A DNA stretch of 64,000 bases from Azolla caroliniana (GCA_043228905.1 JBHGNT010000005.1:24428001-24492000), one strand, 5' to 3'. Shown: positions 52,622-63,495, counted from the stretch's first letter. Made by a program: numbers and translations. The notes: generated by a model from the letters alone, not told the origin.

Positions 52622-55600
52622 TCACTTCGGCATGGGATGTCTCTCCAATCCGATCCTCTTCCGGCATGCTTCCAGCTTGTCGGGTGTAAGTACCTTGGTC
52701 AGCATATCCGACCCGTTCTCGTCCGTGTGGATCTTCGTCAGCACGAACTCCTTGTCTTCTATCCTTTCCCGGATCCAGTGGTATCTACGCTGGATGTGCT
52801 TCGTCCGGGAGTGATAGGCCGCGTTCTTCGCAAGGTGGATGGCACTCTGATTGTCGCAGTAGAGTCGGTACTCCTCCTGCCGGATACCGAGCTCTCTAAT
52901 GAAGTCCTTCATCCATATTATTTCCTTGCCGGCTTCAACAGCCGCCATGTACTCCGCCTCCGTGGTTGACAACGCAACCGTCTTCTGCAGCCTCGACTGC
53001 CACGAAACAGCTCCCCCTGCATACGTCATCACATACCCTGATGTGGACCGGCTGGTATCAGCATCAGCCGACATATCCGAATCGGTAAAGCCGTCGAGTT
53101 CGGGCTTACCGGAGCCGAATCGGAGGCACACGTTTGCCGTGCCCTTCAGGTATCGGAGTATCCACTTGGCCGCGTTCCAGTGCTCTTTGCCGGGATTGCT
53201 CATGTACCGGCTCACCACTCCGACTGCATATCCTATGTCCGGTCTCGTACACACCATGGCGTACATCAAGCTTCCGACGGCAGAGGCATATGGTACTTTC
53301 ATCATGTCCTCCTTCTCAGCCTTTGTCTTGGGGCTTTGCTTGCTGGACAACTTGCAGTTTGCCGGGAGGGTCGATCCGACCGGTCTTGCTTCCGACATGT
53401 TGAACCGTTGAAGCACCTTTGTCACGTACTTCTCCTGTGACAGCCACAACTGCTTCTTCTTCCGGTCCCGGATGATGTGCATCCCTAGTATTTGCCTCGC
53501 CGGACCCAGGTCTTTCATTGAGAAGGTTCGGTGAAGGGCCTTCTTCAGCATCCGTATCTTGACCTGGTCCCGTCCGACGATCAACATGTCGTCCACGTAC
53601 AGGAGGAGTATTAGAAAGTCTCCTCCTTCGAACTTCTTCACAAACACGCAGTGATCGGACTGCGTTTTGTGGTACCCTTCGTCTGTCATGAAGGAGTCGA
53701 ACTTCCGGTACCATTGCCGGGGAGCCTGCTTCAGACCGTAAAGGCTCTTCTTCAACCGGCATACCAGGTGCTCCTTCCCTTTCTTCTCGAATCCTTCCGG
53801 TTGCTGCATGTAGATCTCTTCTTCGAGGTCACCGTGAAGGAATGCCGTCTTCACGTCCATCTGTTCTACCTCGAGGTCCATGCTTGCCGCTATGCTCAGC
53901 ACCGTCCGGATGGAGGTCATCTTCACTACCGGGGCAAATATCTCGTCGAAGTCGACGCCCTTCTTCTGCTGAAACCCCTTCACCACGATCCTGGCTTTGT
54001 ATCTCGGGGGGTTTCCGGCATCTCCCGGTTTCAGCTTGAACACCCACTTGTTTCGAAGTGCCCGCTTTCCTTTCGGCAACTCCACAAGTTCATATGTGTG
54101 GTTCTCATGCAGGGAATCCATCTCGTCCTGCATGGCACTCAACCACCTGCGGCTCTGGGTGTCGTGCTTTGCTTCTTCAAAGCTCTCCGGCTCCCCCTCG
54201 TCGGTTAGCAGCACGTGCTCTGGTTCCGGAAATCTCCAGGGGGCCCTTCTCTCTCTTAGAGGATATCTCCGTTCCGGAGCTTCGGTAACCGGTTCTTCCG
54301 ATTCTTCTACATCCGAAATCATTTCGGGATCGGGGCCGGTTCCGGTATCATTTTCATCTTCTTCGCCCGGTTCTGTTTCTTCACCGTCTTCGGCCGGATC
54401 CTCGAGTGCTAACCGGTCCCTTGCCGGTCGGGACTGCTCCTCGTAGAGTTGATTCTCACCGGTCGACTTGGAGCTCTTCATCTTCTTCTCCGACTCCCAG
54501 TCGGCGAGTGTCTTGTCCTCCATGAAGATGATATCTCGACTCCTGAATATCTTTTTGTCGACCGGGTCCCATACTCGGTAGCCGAACTCGTCGTTGCCGT
54601 AACCGAGGAATATGCATGGCCGGGTCTTTGGATCTAGCTTTCCTCTCCGGTCCTTTGCCACATGCACATATACGAGACACCCGAACACCTTCAGATGCCG
54701 GTAGGACACTTCCTTACCGGTCCACACTCTCTGTGGCGTGTCTCCATTCAAGGGTACTGAGGGTGATCTATTTATCACGTATGTCGCCGTCGACATTGCC
54801 TCAGCCCAAAACCCCTTGGGCAATTTCGCATGCGCCAGCATACTCCGGACCCTCTCCATTATGGTCCGGTTCATCCTCTCGGCCAGCCCGTTCAGTTCCG
54901 GCGTCTTCGGCACTGTAGACTCGAGCCGGATTCCCTTCGAACGGCAATACTCCTCAAATTGCCCTCGGTATTCTCCTCCGTTATCCGCTCGTATCGCTTT
55001 CAGCTTCTTGCCGGATTCCCTTTCCACTCTCGCGTGGAGTTCTTTGAAGACGGACAATACTTGGTCCTTTGTCTTCAACGGTGCCGTCCACAGCTTCCGG
55101 CTGTGGTCATCAATGAATGTCACGAAGTACTGGGCTCCGCCATGTGACTTCGTTTCCACTTGACACACATCAGTGTGCACCAACTCCAATGGTGCGCTAC
55201 GTCTCGTCGGTGGCCTTGAGTGGAAGGAGGTCCGGTTTTGCTTACCGGCCAGACAATCGGTGCACTTCTCCAGATGCACATGCTTCACTGGGATAAGGTT
55301 GTCTTCTGCAAGCCTCTTCATCCCCTTCTCACTCATGTGGCACAGTCTCTTGTGCCACAGCTCACCGGCAGTGTCAGCTGCCACGTTCAGCTCTTCCGGA
55401 CATAACCGGGCATTCATCAGGTACAACGTGTTAACTTTCCGGGCCCGAGCCACTATCAGACTCCCCTTGCTGAACTTCATTACGCCGTTCCGGATGCTAC
55501 CTGTGTAGCCTTCATCATCTAGCCTCCCGGCCGAAATCAGGTTCAATCGAACCTCCGGAACGTGTCGGACATCCTTCAGCAGCATTTTGCATCCGGTTGA

Positions 55601-56695
55601 GGTTGTTAACCACACGTCTCCTATGCCGGCAATCCGGCATGTACCTTCATTTCCCATCCGGACACAACCATGCTCACCGGCTGTGTAGGATGAGAAGTAT
55701 TTCTTCTCCGGGGTCAGGTGGAACGACGCTCCGGAATCGACCACCCAGGTCATCTCTTCTCCGGCAAGGTTCAGCTCCCTCTCTTCGGTAATGAGCATGA
55801 TCTCCTCTTCACTTGCCGCGAGTGCCGTCGTTCCTTTCCGGTCCTGCCCTCGCCGATCCGGACCTCTCCGGTCCGTGGCTCCCCGGTATGCACCGTTTCT
55901 CTCCAGTGACTTCTTCGAATCGGTGTCGTCGGCTCCGTTGTCCTTTCGGTAATGCCGACAATTCTTCCGGAAGTGCCCCGGCTTCCCACAGTGGAAGCAT
56001 GTGGGTCTTCCTCTTGACTGCGACCGGGTCCCCGACTTCTCCCGTCTTTGTGGACTCCGGTTCCATTGTCTTCCCCGTTCCGATTCGGTAAGCAGCGCCT
56101 TCGAGTCGGAGGCCGGTTCTTTATCTCTCCGACGCGCTTCTTCGTTCAAAATACTTGTCTTTACAGTTTGTAGGGACAAGTTATCTTCCGTGCAGGAGGT
56201 GCTGAGAGTCACCACCAAGTTCTCCCAGCTTTCCGGCAATGTACACATCAAGATGATGGCTTGCATTGCATCCTCCAACGGGAACTTGATCGCCGCAAGC
56301 TGGTTCACGAATCCCATGAACGTGCTTACGTGTTCCACCATACTCTCGCCGTCCCGGTACTTGAGGTTCACTATCTTCCTCATCAGGGAGGTCCGGTTCA
56401 ACGCATTCTTCCTCTCGTAGAGGCCCGACAGCTTCCGCCACATCTCGTATGCGTTGGTGTCGTTCGCCACATGCTGTAGAACGCTCACGTCGACGTATTG
56501 CCGAATGGTAGCAACGGCTTTCCGGTTCAGAAGCCTCCATTCCGACTCAAGTACCCCCTTCGGTATTTCCGACCTGTCAATCGGTTCGTACAGGTCCCGA
56601 ACAATCAGAAGATCCTCCATCTTGATCTTCCAGTCGGCGTAGTTCTGCGCATTCAGCGCCATCATCCCCGGCTGCCCGCTGCTGCCGCCTTCCAT
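52622..56695 (-). CDS. E8 gag-pol polyprotein (1357 aa)
   Basis: The start is the ATG at 56693-56695 (MEGGSSGQPGMMALNAQNYA), the first after the primer site; the frame is open upstream into the LTR without support. Order: gag (MRKIVNLKYRDGESMVEHV), zinc knuckle CFHCGKPGHFRKNC, protease TWVVDSGASFHLTPEKKYF, integrase (HKRLCHMSEKG with CTDCLAG; VHTDVCQV, AIRADNGGEY, LNGLAERMNRT), linker with RYPLRERRAPWRFPEP, RT (RIVVKGFQQKKGVDFDEIFA, VKTAFLHGDLEEEIYMQQ, LLLYVDDMLIVG) and RNase H (LSTTEAEYMAAVEAGKE, YCDNQSAIHLAKNAAYHSRT, DMLTKVLTPDKLE). It ends in TGA, ten bases inside the internal end. All catalytic residues are present and there is no frameshift, unlike every other copia element here. Gag and pol are one frame, as usual for copia. 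Confidence 0.97.
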   Translation of the reverse strand: MEGGSSGQPGMMALNAQNYADWKIKMEDLLIVRDLYEPIDRSEIPKGVLESEWRLLNRKAVATIRQYVDVSVLQHVANDTNAYEMWRKLSGLYERKNALNRTSLMRKIVNLKYRDGESMVEHVSTFMGFVNQLAAIKFPLEDAMQAIILMCTLPESWENLVVTLSTSCTEDNLSLQTVKTSILNEEARRRDKEPASDSKALLTESERGRQWNRSPQRREKSGTRSQSRGRPTCFHCGKPGHFRKNCRHYRKDNGADDTDSKKSLERNGAYRGATDRRGPDRRGQDRKGTTALAASEEEIMLITEERELNLAGEEMTWVVDSGASFHLTPEKKYFSSYTAGEHGCVRMGNEGTCRIAGIGDVWLTTSTGCKMLLKDVRHVPEVRLNLISAGRLDDEGYTGSIRNGVMKFSKGSLIVARARKVNTLYLMNARLCPEELNVAADTAGELWHKRLCHMSEKGMKRLAEDNLIPVKHVHLEKCTDCLAGKQNRTSFHSRPPTRRSAPLELVHTDVCQVETKSHGGAQYFVTFIDDHSRKLWTAPLKTKDQVLSVFKELHARVERESGKKLKAIRADNGGEYRGQFEEYCRSKGIRLESTVPKTPELNGLAERMNRTIMERVRSMLAHAKLPKGFWAEAMSTATYVINRSPSVPLNGDTPQRVWTGKEVSYRHLKVFGCLVYVHVAKDRRGKLDPKTRPCIFLGYGNDEFGYRVWDPVDKKIFRSRDIIFMEDKTLADWESEKKMKSSKSTGENQLYEEQSRPARDRLALEDPAEDGEETEPGEEDENDTGTGPDPEMISDVEESEEPVTEAPERRYPLRERRAPWRFPEPEHVLLTDEGEPESFEEAKHDTQSRRWLSAMQDEMDSLHENHTYELVELPKGKRALRNKWVFKLKPGDAGNPPRYKARIVVKGFQQKKGVDFDEIFAPVVKMTSIRTVLSIAASMDLEVEQMDVKTAFLHGDLEEEIYMQQPEGFEKKGKEHLVCRLKKSLYGLKQAPRQWYRKFDSFMTDEGYHKTQSDHCVFVKKFEGGDFLILLLYVDDMLIVGRDQVKIRMLKKALHRTFSMKDLGPARQILGMHIIRDRKKKQLWLSQEKYVTKVLQRFNMSEARPVGSTLPANCKLSSKQSPKTKAEKEDMMKVPYASAVGSLMYAMVCTRPDIGYAVGVVSRYMSNPGKEHWNAAKWILRYLKGTANVCLRFGSGKPELDGFTDSDMSADADTSRSTSGYVMTYAGGAVSWQSRLQKTVALSTTEAEYMAAVEAGKEIIWMKDFIRELGIRQEEYRLYCDNQSAIHLAKNAAYHSRTKHIQRRYHWIRERIEDKEFVLTKIHTDENGSDMLTKVLTPDKLEACRKRIGLERHPMPK

Positions 56696-56711
56696 TTTCT
56701 GCACTGCCGTC

Positions 56712-56723
56712 GCTCTAATACCA
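56712..56723 (-). promoter_or_regulatory. E8 primer-binding site (initiator tRNA-Met, one mismatch)
   Basis: The minus strand reads TGGTATTAGAGC, three bases from the 5' LTR. The standard site has C at position 7. Confidence 0.88.
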
Positions 56724-56726
56724 CTT

Positions 56727-56997
56727 TGTTGAAAAATCGACACTCCGATTCTCCTTCGCCACTCGGCCACAACCGAGGAATCGCGAATCAATGCAGCAGA
56801 AAATAGGAAACACAGAGAAAGACACGATAACACAGGGATTAACGTGGAAAACCCTATACGGGAAAAACCACGGGAGTCCTCAAACTCCAACTATCACTAT
56901 GAACAGAGATGTACAATGGTGAAGCTTCAAGGCAACAACCTTGAGCTCACTGTCTTCGCCACAGGCGGCGGTAATACACAGAGGCAACGACCTCTTC

Positions 56998-57032
<35 letters not shown>

Positions 57033-57339
57033 CTGCTCTCTTCACTCTCTCTCAGTGGAAAAACAGAAAATTGAGTAGCAACAAAAACTGTTTGCCCTAA
57101 GTCATATTTATACACATATGACTTTCGGGCTATTTACAAATATAGCCTCAAGGGCCCTTGGCAAACATATTCACAAATATGTCCCCGCATCCGGATCTCT
57201 CTCCGGGTACATTCGTCATCCGGCTCCGTAGCCGGGGTCTCCATCATCCGGCTCCGTAGCCGGGGTCTCCATCATCCGGCTCCGGGCTTGCCGTCATTCA
57301 TCTCCGGACATCCCATCCGGAGGGACCGAAATCCCAACA
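56727..57339 (-). repeat. E8 5' LTR
   Basis: 613 bp; two full 28-bp units and a longer CT run than the 3' LTR, otherwise near identical. TATA box on the minus strand at about 57106-57118. Confidence 0.96.
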
Positions 57340-58087
57340 GACAGTCGGCTTTGATGTGTCCCGATTTCTTGCAGTAGTTGCAGATTCGGTTGTCCTGGGA
57401 CTTGCTTCGGCTTCGCTGATTGTTCGGTGGTCGGGAAGAACTTCTTCCCCGGTTGTTCGATCGGTCGGTCGAACCTTGTACTATGTAAGCTTCATCTGCC
57501 GAGTCTTTGGCGAAAGACTTTCTCCGAGTTGCTTCAGTCAGGATTGCGCTTGTGACTTCGGAATACTTAACGGCAGCTGTTGAAGCATTGCACACGGTTG
57601 TAACGAATGTTTCCCATGAAGAGGGGAGACTACTCATGAGTATCATTGCTTTGAGTTCATCCTCGATTTCCGTCCCCTGAGACGAGATTTGGGAGCTTAT
57701 GCTTTCGTACTCGTTGAGGTGTGCCTGAACCGAATCTGATTCTTTCATCCGCAAGTTGTAGAGGCGCCGGATTAGATACATCTTTGTCACGACAACCTTC
57801 TTTTCATAAGTTTTCGACAGTGTTTTCCAAAGTTCAAAAGTTGTCATGCATGATTGCACTGTGAAGTACACTGACTCCGACAAATGTATCTGAATCGTGG
57901 TGCGGACGATTCTATTCAGCTTTAGCCACTCGTTTGCCTTGTATGCTTTTGGAGGATTTTCATTCTCAATCGGGTCTATCTGACCCTTGACTATGAGATA
58001 GTCCTGCATTTGTTCCTTCCAGAAGTTCAAGTTTGAACCGTCGAACCTCCTTAGACTCATCTCCGATGAGCCGGATGTTGATGCCAT
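57340..58087 (-). pseudogene. E7 gag
   Basis: ATG at 58085-58087 (MASTSGSSEMSLRRFDGSNL). It has the copia gag pattern: NFWKEQMQDYLIVKGQID, KTLSKTYEKKVVVTKMYLIR, RLYNLRMKESDSVQAHLNEY, ILMSSLPSSWETFVTTV, a Ser/Arg-rich linker and the CCHC box CNYCKKSGHIKADC. The frame is intact up to the E8 target site just after the last Cys; the next codons of E7 lie at 51943. Confidence 0.88.
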
Positions 58088-58740
58088 CTGCTTCGGTTTC
58101 GGTTGGTAAGACTCGGTTCGGAGTTGACAACGAACCTTAGTGGGGTGCAGCCGGTCGGCTCACCCGATATCGTTCTAGTCGGTTTGGTTTCGGATACTTG
58201 CTGCTGAACTTGCTCGGAGTGACTCCGGTAACTTGAGGGACAGAACCGGCTAGTCTTCCCGAATGTTGCTGAGTCGGAGTGAGCCTGGTTACCTTCCGAT
58301 TGTATGCCGAATACCGATTACAAGAAACCGATTGTTTGGGCCGATTATGCTTCGGGTGCCTACAATGATGAGAGGGACAGATCCAACTGATCCTCCCGAA
58401 TGTCAATCAGCCGAATTAAGCACGAATTTGGTTGTTGCTAGGAGACCAATCTATAGCGGGTGGTTACAACAAGCGAGTGAATAGCGTCCGGTGACCTATT
58501 CGGATGTCGTTTAACCGAATGAAGCACGATTGGGTCGGGTGTTGCACAGGGAGCTCGCCTCAAGTGGTTACAATCGCAAGAACAGAGTACAGCCGGCTAG
58601 CTTACTCCAATTAGTGATTTAACACAGTGAGATGCAAACTTCTTGTTTGTCTTCTCTCTTCTCTATTCTTCAAGAAGTTACAAAAAATAGAATGTTGTGG
58701 TGTTCGATGACGGCCCGCAGTGGGTTGAAGAACCTCCAAC
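58088..58740 (-). other. E7 leader between primer site and gag
   Basis: About 650 bp with no coding potential. It contains loosely repeated words (ggacagaaccggctag, ggacagatccaactgatc; cccgaatg; ccgaatgaagcacgat). Long leaders carry packaging signals in LTR elements; none is identifiable here. Confidence 0.45.
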
Positions 58741-58752
58741 GCTCTGATACCA
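58741..58752 (-). promoter_or_regulatory. E7 primer-binding site (initiator tRNA-Met)
   Basis: TGGTATCAGAGC on the minus strand, two bases from the presumed 5' LTR. Confidence 0.85.
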
Positions 58753-58754
58753 AA

Positions 58755-58843
58755 TGTTGTGGACAAGGTCGTCAGTGCAGAAGAACAAAAAACATCTGTG
58801 ATGTTGAAGGACCTGTGTATGAGAATGAAACAAGATACACACT

Positions 58844-58887
<44 letters not shown>

Positions 58888-59058
58888 TAGATAGGCACAA
58901 AGAAACATTTTATTTCTCAATAGCAACAGTTACAAAATGACAACCAACCAACCTTTACTAAAGGTTACAAAGTCACTATATATAGTGACTATCCTAGGGC
59001 AACTGCCCTATATGCTATTTATAGAAATAGCCCAAACTTGGGTTGTCCAAAAAGGACA
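58755..59058 (-). repeat. E7 5' LTR (outer end tentative)
   Basis: Starts tgttgtggacaagg on the plus strand beside the primer site. It includes a (CA)n run (about 58846-58884) and minus-strand TATA boxes (TATATATAG at about 58978, TCTATAAATAGC at about 59015-59026). The outer end is placed at ...aaaaaggaca (59058) because it ends in CA before different sequence. No second copy is available. Confidence 0.55.
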
Positions 59059-59148
59059 ATGTGAATACGGCCATTATACACTCATATTTGACAAAGGGTC
59101 CGACGATGTTGACACAGAGGACGACCTGGATCCCTAGCATGGAGGCGC

Positions 59149-61773
59149 ATGAAGACTCGACTCATGCTAAAAAATGAGCGTGAACTCTACTTAAAGTTGT
59201 TGCCACATCTAAGGGTATCATATGTAGAGCAATGGTGGTCCATCACATTGCACACACATGGGGGGACATCCCATTACCCACTCTCACAAACTCTTAAAGA
59301 GTTGAAGAAACATTGGGCCATGGATCTTCGCAATCATGGAATAGCTAGTTCATACGTAAAAGCACTAATTGACCAATGTGGGTGTTAGATAATACAAAAG
59401 GTGAATTATATTGACATGTTAGGCACAAGTGTAAGTAAATATGATAAGATTACAATGCCCACAAAAGTGATAGAGGTAGAAGCTAGTAAGTTAGACGATA
59501 CTCTAGCGGAGATTCAAATCAAGTATCATACATGCTTGCAGCGAGGAGTCCCAAAAGGCAAGCATGTGACTAGATATGATTGTCATCATGCAGGTGTGCC
59601 TCGACGAGTGGTCGGATGCTCTCGCTTGCGCAAGGGTTCAAAGCGTTCTGGATGTAGTTTTCATTTCAATGTAAGAGTGATTGAAGGGGATAAACATGGG
59701 ATCATGAGCATTTATGTATACGGATGTCATTCAGGTCATGTCTCGGGAACGAGACCTGACATGTACCACTTGCCGGTCCATCCTAATGTATTAGAATGTT
59801 GTAAAGATGACATTTTTTATGTTGGTTGTGCAAGGCATGTTGCACAGATGAGCATGCTAAAAGAAGCATATCACAAGTCCAATGCTACTCCATTAGAACT
59901 TCAATCACTTTTAGATTCTTTATGATACCAAAGGAGGTACATAACATGGCCAATACGTTAAAAATAGGTAGCTCATTGTCGGAATTTGATTGGTCTTTGA
60001 TGATGCAAGATACCTGTGCACTCTGAGATCTAGGCAAAGTGGCACATGTCCAACCATAGTTGCCTGGTCCAAATGGGTCTCCAGCTCGACAACCATTTAT
60101 CTTGATACTTCAAGATAAATGGATGTTAGAAATGTGTGAGCGATTGTCGCAAAACAACTCTTGGGCAATCAACTCCACATTTAAAACTAATCAATTTGGG
60201 CTCCCATTATATGCAGCCGTTGCACCAACTGCCATGGGAATAGGGATCCCACTATGGTATATGATTTGTAGTTCTAATATAAGGCCTCAAATCATGAGCA
60301 AGTGGCATTAGAAACTTGCTTGAAAGTCATATATTGCTAGGAGGCCTAGGGTAAGGCCAAATGCGATAGTCATTGATAAATCTTGGACATCATATAATGC
60401 CATATCTAATGTAATTGCTCAAGATTGTGAATATTGGATTGTCACAAATGGTGAATGCTCACAAACATGTTGTTGTCTTTTATTGTGTTAGTTCCATGCA
60501 AAAAAATCATGGGTTGACAACTTGTTGCCCAAAGTGAGTGTTGTTGAAAGAAACCCCCTCTATCAAAGGATGTGCCAACTCATGCATTGCATTAGCGAAT
60601 CATCCTTCAATGCTATGTGTGAGGAGGTAAGGCAAGAATACTCAAACAAACCTAGAGTTTGGCAATATATCGAAGGTGGATGGTGTGGACAAACTTGTGT
60701 TTGGAGTCTATGGCCCAAGTAAATTGGTAGATTATTCAATTATGGACATGTTGACACTACCAATATTGTGGAGAGACATTGGCAATTTCTCAAGTACACT
60801 GCCTTGAGAGGAAGAATAAATCGTTCTATTACTGATCTTGTGCATGTTTTAATCGGGGACAATGTCTCTGGCACTGGCATCTATGAGACTGTGGTAGAAT
60901 GGTACATGTAACGACAAGAGATATGCGAGAGTGGTAGATTCCAACCCCGTGCAAATTGTAAGGATCAAAGGTCAAGACTTAAAGAAGCCGAGAGGATACG
61001 AGAAAGATATGTGACCGATAGCAACTCAATGCATATTGTGGATGAGGCCCGATATTGGTTTCGAATATTGAGCATGTCCACTCCCAATGTATGGTACAAT
61101 GTCTTAGTCCAATGTTCATATTGTGATTGTCAAGACTTTGCAAGTAAATGTAAGCATTTGCTTGCCATTCAGATGATCGTTGAGAGACATATGCCATCAC
61201 TATGTGGATCATTACCATTTATAGATCATGCAACCCAAATGCGAATGGATGATGCTACACTGGATAGAGAACTAGAGTCGACACAAGAAGGAGAAGTCGA
61301 GATGAATCTAGAAGTTGATGAAAGGGAAGAAATAAAGTTAGAAGCACATCAAACTATGGAAGCACTTCAATTTCTTGAGCAAGGATGGGGAGCAATGAAT
61401 AGTGCAACTCTTGAGCGTTGTCTGCAACTCTTGGTAGATTTTCGAAAGGAATTGCTCTTATCTATGGGTGCATCGGCAACAACCAATATGACATCAGGAG
61501 GTTCAATAAGTCGGAAGCAACAAATTGCTGCGAAAAGAGGAGCCATGCCCAACATTTCACAAGAACTTATTGGTAGCTCCCCAAACACGACCAAAACACA
61601 CACTGGTAGACTACAAAGAGGTGCTCGTTGTGCTAAGAGGCGGTTGCCAAGATGTGACACTGAGAAGGTTCGATGTTTGCATTGTGATGGTTTGACATTG
61701 ACTTCAAGAGACTCCAATGCAAATTGCACAATATATTGTGGGTGTATCTTGCCATCCTTTGAACAAGAACCTT
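59149..61773 (+). pseudogene. Decayed SWIM-domain (Mutator-like) transposase gene
   Basis: Plus-strand frames follow one another with stops between them. About 59401-59925 holds a Cys/His-containing segment (TRYDCHHAG, GCSRLRKGSKRSGCSFHFNV) like the DNA-binding region of MULE/FAR1-type proteins. About 60060-60720 has core-like sequence (FILILQDKWMLEMCERLS, YAAVAPTAMGIGIPLWYMI, IVIDKSWTSYNAIS, FHAKKSWVDNLLPKV). About 61122-61157 has a SWIM zinc finger (CDCQDFASKCKH). The C-terminus to 61773 is acidic, then Cys-rich (CDTEKVRCLHCDG, YCGCI). In-frame stops occur near 60310, 60324, 60487, 60720 and 60908. Terminal inverted repeats were not found, so it could be a domesticated-then-lost gene. No intron boundaries were recognised. 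Confidence 0.65.
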
Positions 61774-61775
61774 GA

Positions 61776-61917
61776 TCTCATAGTTTTTTATTACATTACA
61801 TCATGTGTTTTTTATATGTAAAATTGTGCAATTTTGTATTTTAAAAAATGTCATATTTTTGAGTAATCTTAGCATCTTTTTTTAAAAAACAATGATCTCT
61901 TCAGAAATTTTAATCAG
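61776..61917. other. AT-rich spacer after the transposase remnant
   Basis: T-rich non-coding sequence including tttttatatg and poly-A/T runs; nothing recognised. Confidence 0.4.
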
Positions 61918-62195
61918 GTACCTAAGTTAGGTGCACGCACCCAGGTTAGGTTCATGTACTGGGGTTAGGTTTAAGTACCTGGGTTAGGTGCACACACCTA
62001 GGTTAGGTTTGTGTATTGGGGTTAGGTTTAAGTACTCGGGTTAGGTGCACGCACCCAGGATAGGTTTAGGTGGATTTAGGTGTTACAGAATAGCTTGTCA
62101 GACCTGGGTTAGGTGTGATAGAGGCTTGTCAATTGTTAGACTCGGGTTAGATGTGACAAAGGCTTGTCAGACCCGGGTTGGGTTTCAGGCGCACG
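61918..62195 (+). repeat. Minisatellite rich in GGTTAGGT words
   Basis: Units of about 57 bp (gttaggtgcacgcaccc, aggttaggtt, gtactggggttaggttta), themselves built from about 19-bp subunits sharing ggttaggt, run to about 62065. They give way to a second family with aggcttgtcagac and gggttaggtgtgac units at 62090-62190. Confidence 0.75.
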
Positions 62196-62300
62196 CTTTT
62201 TGTGGATAGAGATTGAACGATGCAGATCACACGCGCCATTCAAAACGTGTCTTGCAACCGTCCGTGTCTGCGATTTCCTCACCAGGCAAATAGAAACGAG

Positions 62301-62425
62301 CGTATGTATGTATGTATGTATGTAAAGACATTATACATATATGCATAGATTATGTATGTACATATACACATGATATTCATGCATAGAGTATGTATGTATG
62401 TATGTATGTATGTATGTATGTATAG
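62301..62425 (+). repeat. (TATG)n microsatellites
   Basis: Two tetranucleotide runs, tatgtatgtatg at about 62303-62322 and 62390-62422, separated by related ATGT-rich sequence. Confidence 0.9.
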
Positions 62426-63279
62426 ACATGACATGAATATGGACAGACATGGGTGGTGATGGAAGTGGTATCCGTTTTGTGGATCGATCGTAGCAGAATG
62501 CGCCAAAGGAGACATTGATGATGATCATCATGTATGTATGTCTCCCTCCTTCCTCTCCATTTCTCTGTGTTTCATTCGTTTTGTATGGTTTTCTATTGCT
62601 TACGCTTGAATAGGCTGTATCAGAATCCCGCTTGCCCAGACATGGAAGAACAAACCATGCCATGTAAAATAGATAAGATACATAAACGTAGGTAAATTGT
62701 ATGGATACATCATTTACGAGAACAAATATCTTAGGATTGACCCACATGATGCCGAACATCAACAATCAAGAACGCAATGTTGAGATTTAATTGGGTGGTA
62801 AACCTCAGCAAACAGCAAACCTAAACTGAGATATGCACAGATTATAATGTCATGGTTTGTGGAGGAGATATCAACAATTTCCATGTTTGTGCTCGGGTAC
62901 TGAGATTCCTTCACCAATATTCCACACCTAGAGAGTTTTTTCTTGCTCTAGTGAGCATAGACTATTTTGTATAACCGTCGCTCTGGACACGGTTTGTGGA
63001 AGTGTGCCTGATGTGGTATTCCCAATCTAGCATGGATTAATCAGGGATTGATGCTTTGTAAGACATTAAAATATAAAAATGTGTATCATAATAAATGATC
63101 TAGCTAGCATTCTTCTGAACATATAATTATTCAAAAGATTATATATGATAAAAATATGCATAAATGTTCATATATGTGAATGTAATGTCATATGGTTTGT
63201 AGCCAAAGAATTGGATATAAAAGAGGTGTTGCATTCATGCTTTATAATTTATCTCTTATGCGATGTTGAGTTGTTGTTC
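62426..63279. other. Intergenic DNA, nothing recognised
   Basis: Mixed-composition sequence without a convincing frame, RNA gene or repeat family. Confidence 0.4.
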
Positions 63280-63495
63280 TCGTATATAAAAACAAATAAG
63301 AATGATGTGAATGAAGAGGAAAATGTTGCTGCAGTTATTTCAAGAATGGTTGTGCGTGATTTTTTGCAGTTTCTTTCTGCAGACATAATATTTTCTTCTC
63401 ATGTGGCTGAATGGAAGCCGCCCTTATGGATCCAATGTGAACTCACTTTAAGTGTTGTAAGGCTATGTGATGATGGTGACAACTATTACCAATGA
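63280..63495 (+). CDS. Possible exon of an unrecognised gene
   Basis: A plus-strand frame reads VISRMVVRDFLQFLSADIIF and HVAEWKPPLWIQCELTLSVV with protein-like composition, ending at TGA 63493-63495. A splice-acceptor-like tgattttttgcag lies at about 63357-63369 and a donor-like gttgtaaggc near 63455, so a shorter exon (about 63370-63455) is also possible. I do not recognise the family. There is no clear start, and a partner exon may lie beyond the window. Confidence 0.25.
   Translation, partial: SYIKTNKNDVNEEENVAAVISRMVVRDFLQFLSADIIFSSHVAEWKPPLWIQCELTLSVVRLCDDGDNYYQ

Larger units (their letters stand above)
51949..57339 (-). mobile_element. E8: apparently intact Ty1/copia element, TSD GACAG
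   Basis: LTRs 51949-52611 (663 bp) and 56727-57339 (613 bp) flanked by GACAG at 51944-51948 and 57340-57344. The LTRs differ mainly by two 28-bp units and the length of a CT run. There is a primer site for initiator-tRNA-Met (one mismatch), one uninterrupted gag-pol frame and a purine tract (AAGTGAAGGGGGAGTT, 52612-52627). This is the most complete autonomous candidate in the window. Confidence 0.97.
50172..59058 (-). mobile_element. E7: broken Ty1/copia element hosting E8
   Basis: E7's own parts are 50172-51948 and 57340-about 59058, joined across E8. Gag ends in the zinc knuckle CNYCKKSGHIKADC at 57345, and the next residues (PLKAKTDKAQRA) are at 51943. The order right to left is 5' LTR, primer site, a long leader, gag, protease, integrase, linker. 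RT, RNase H and the 3' LTR are absent from this strand. Confidence 0.85.

Noticed and set aside
52622-56890. E8 polyprotein starting inside the LTR
   Set aside because: The extra 65 residues would come from LTR and primer-site sequence with no ATG at the start; the first ATG after the primer site is 56695.
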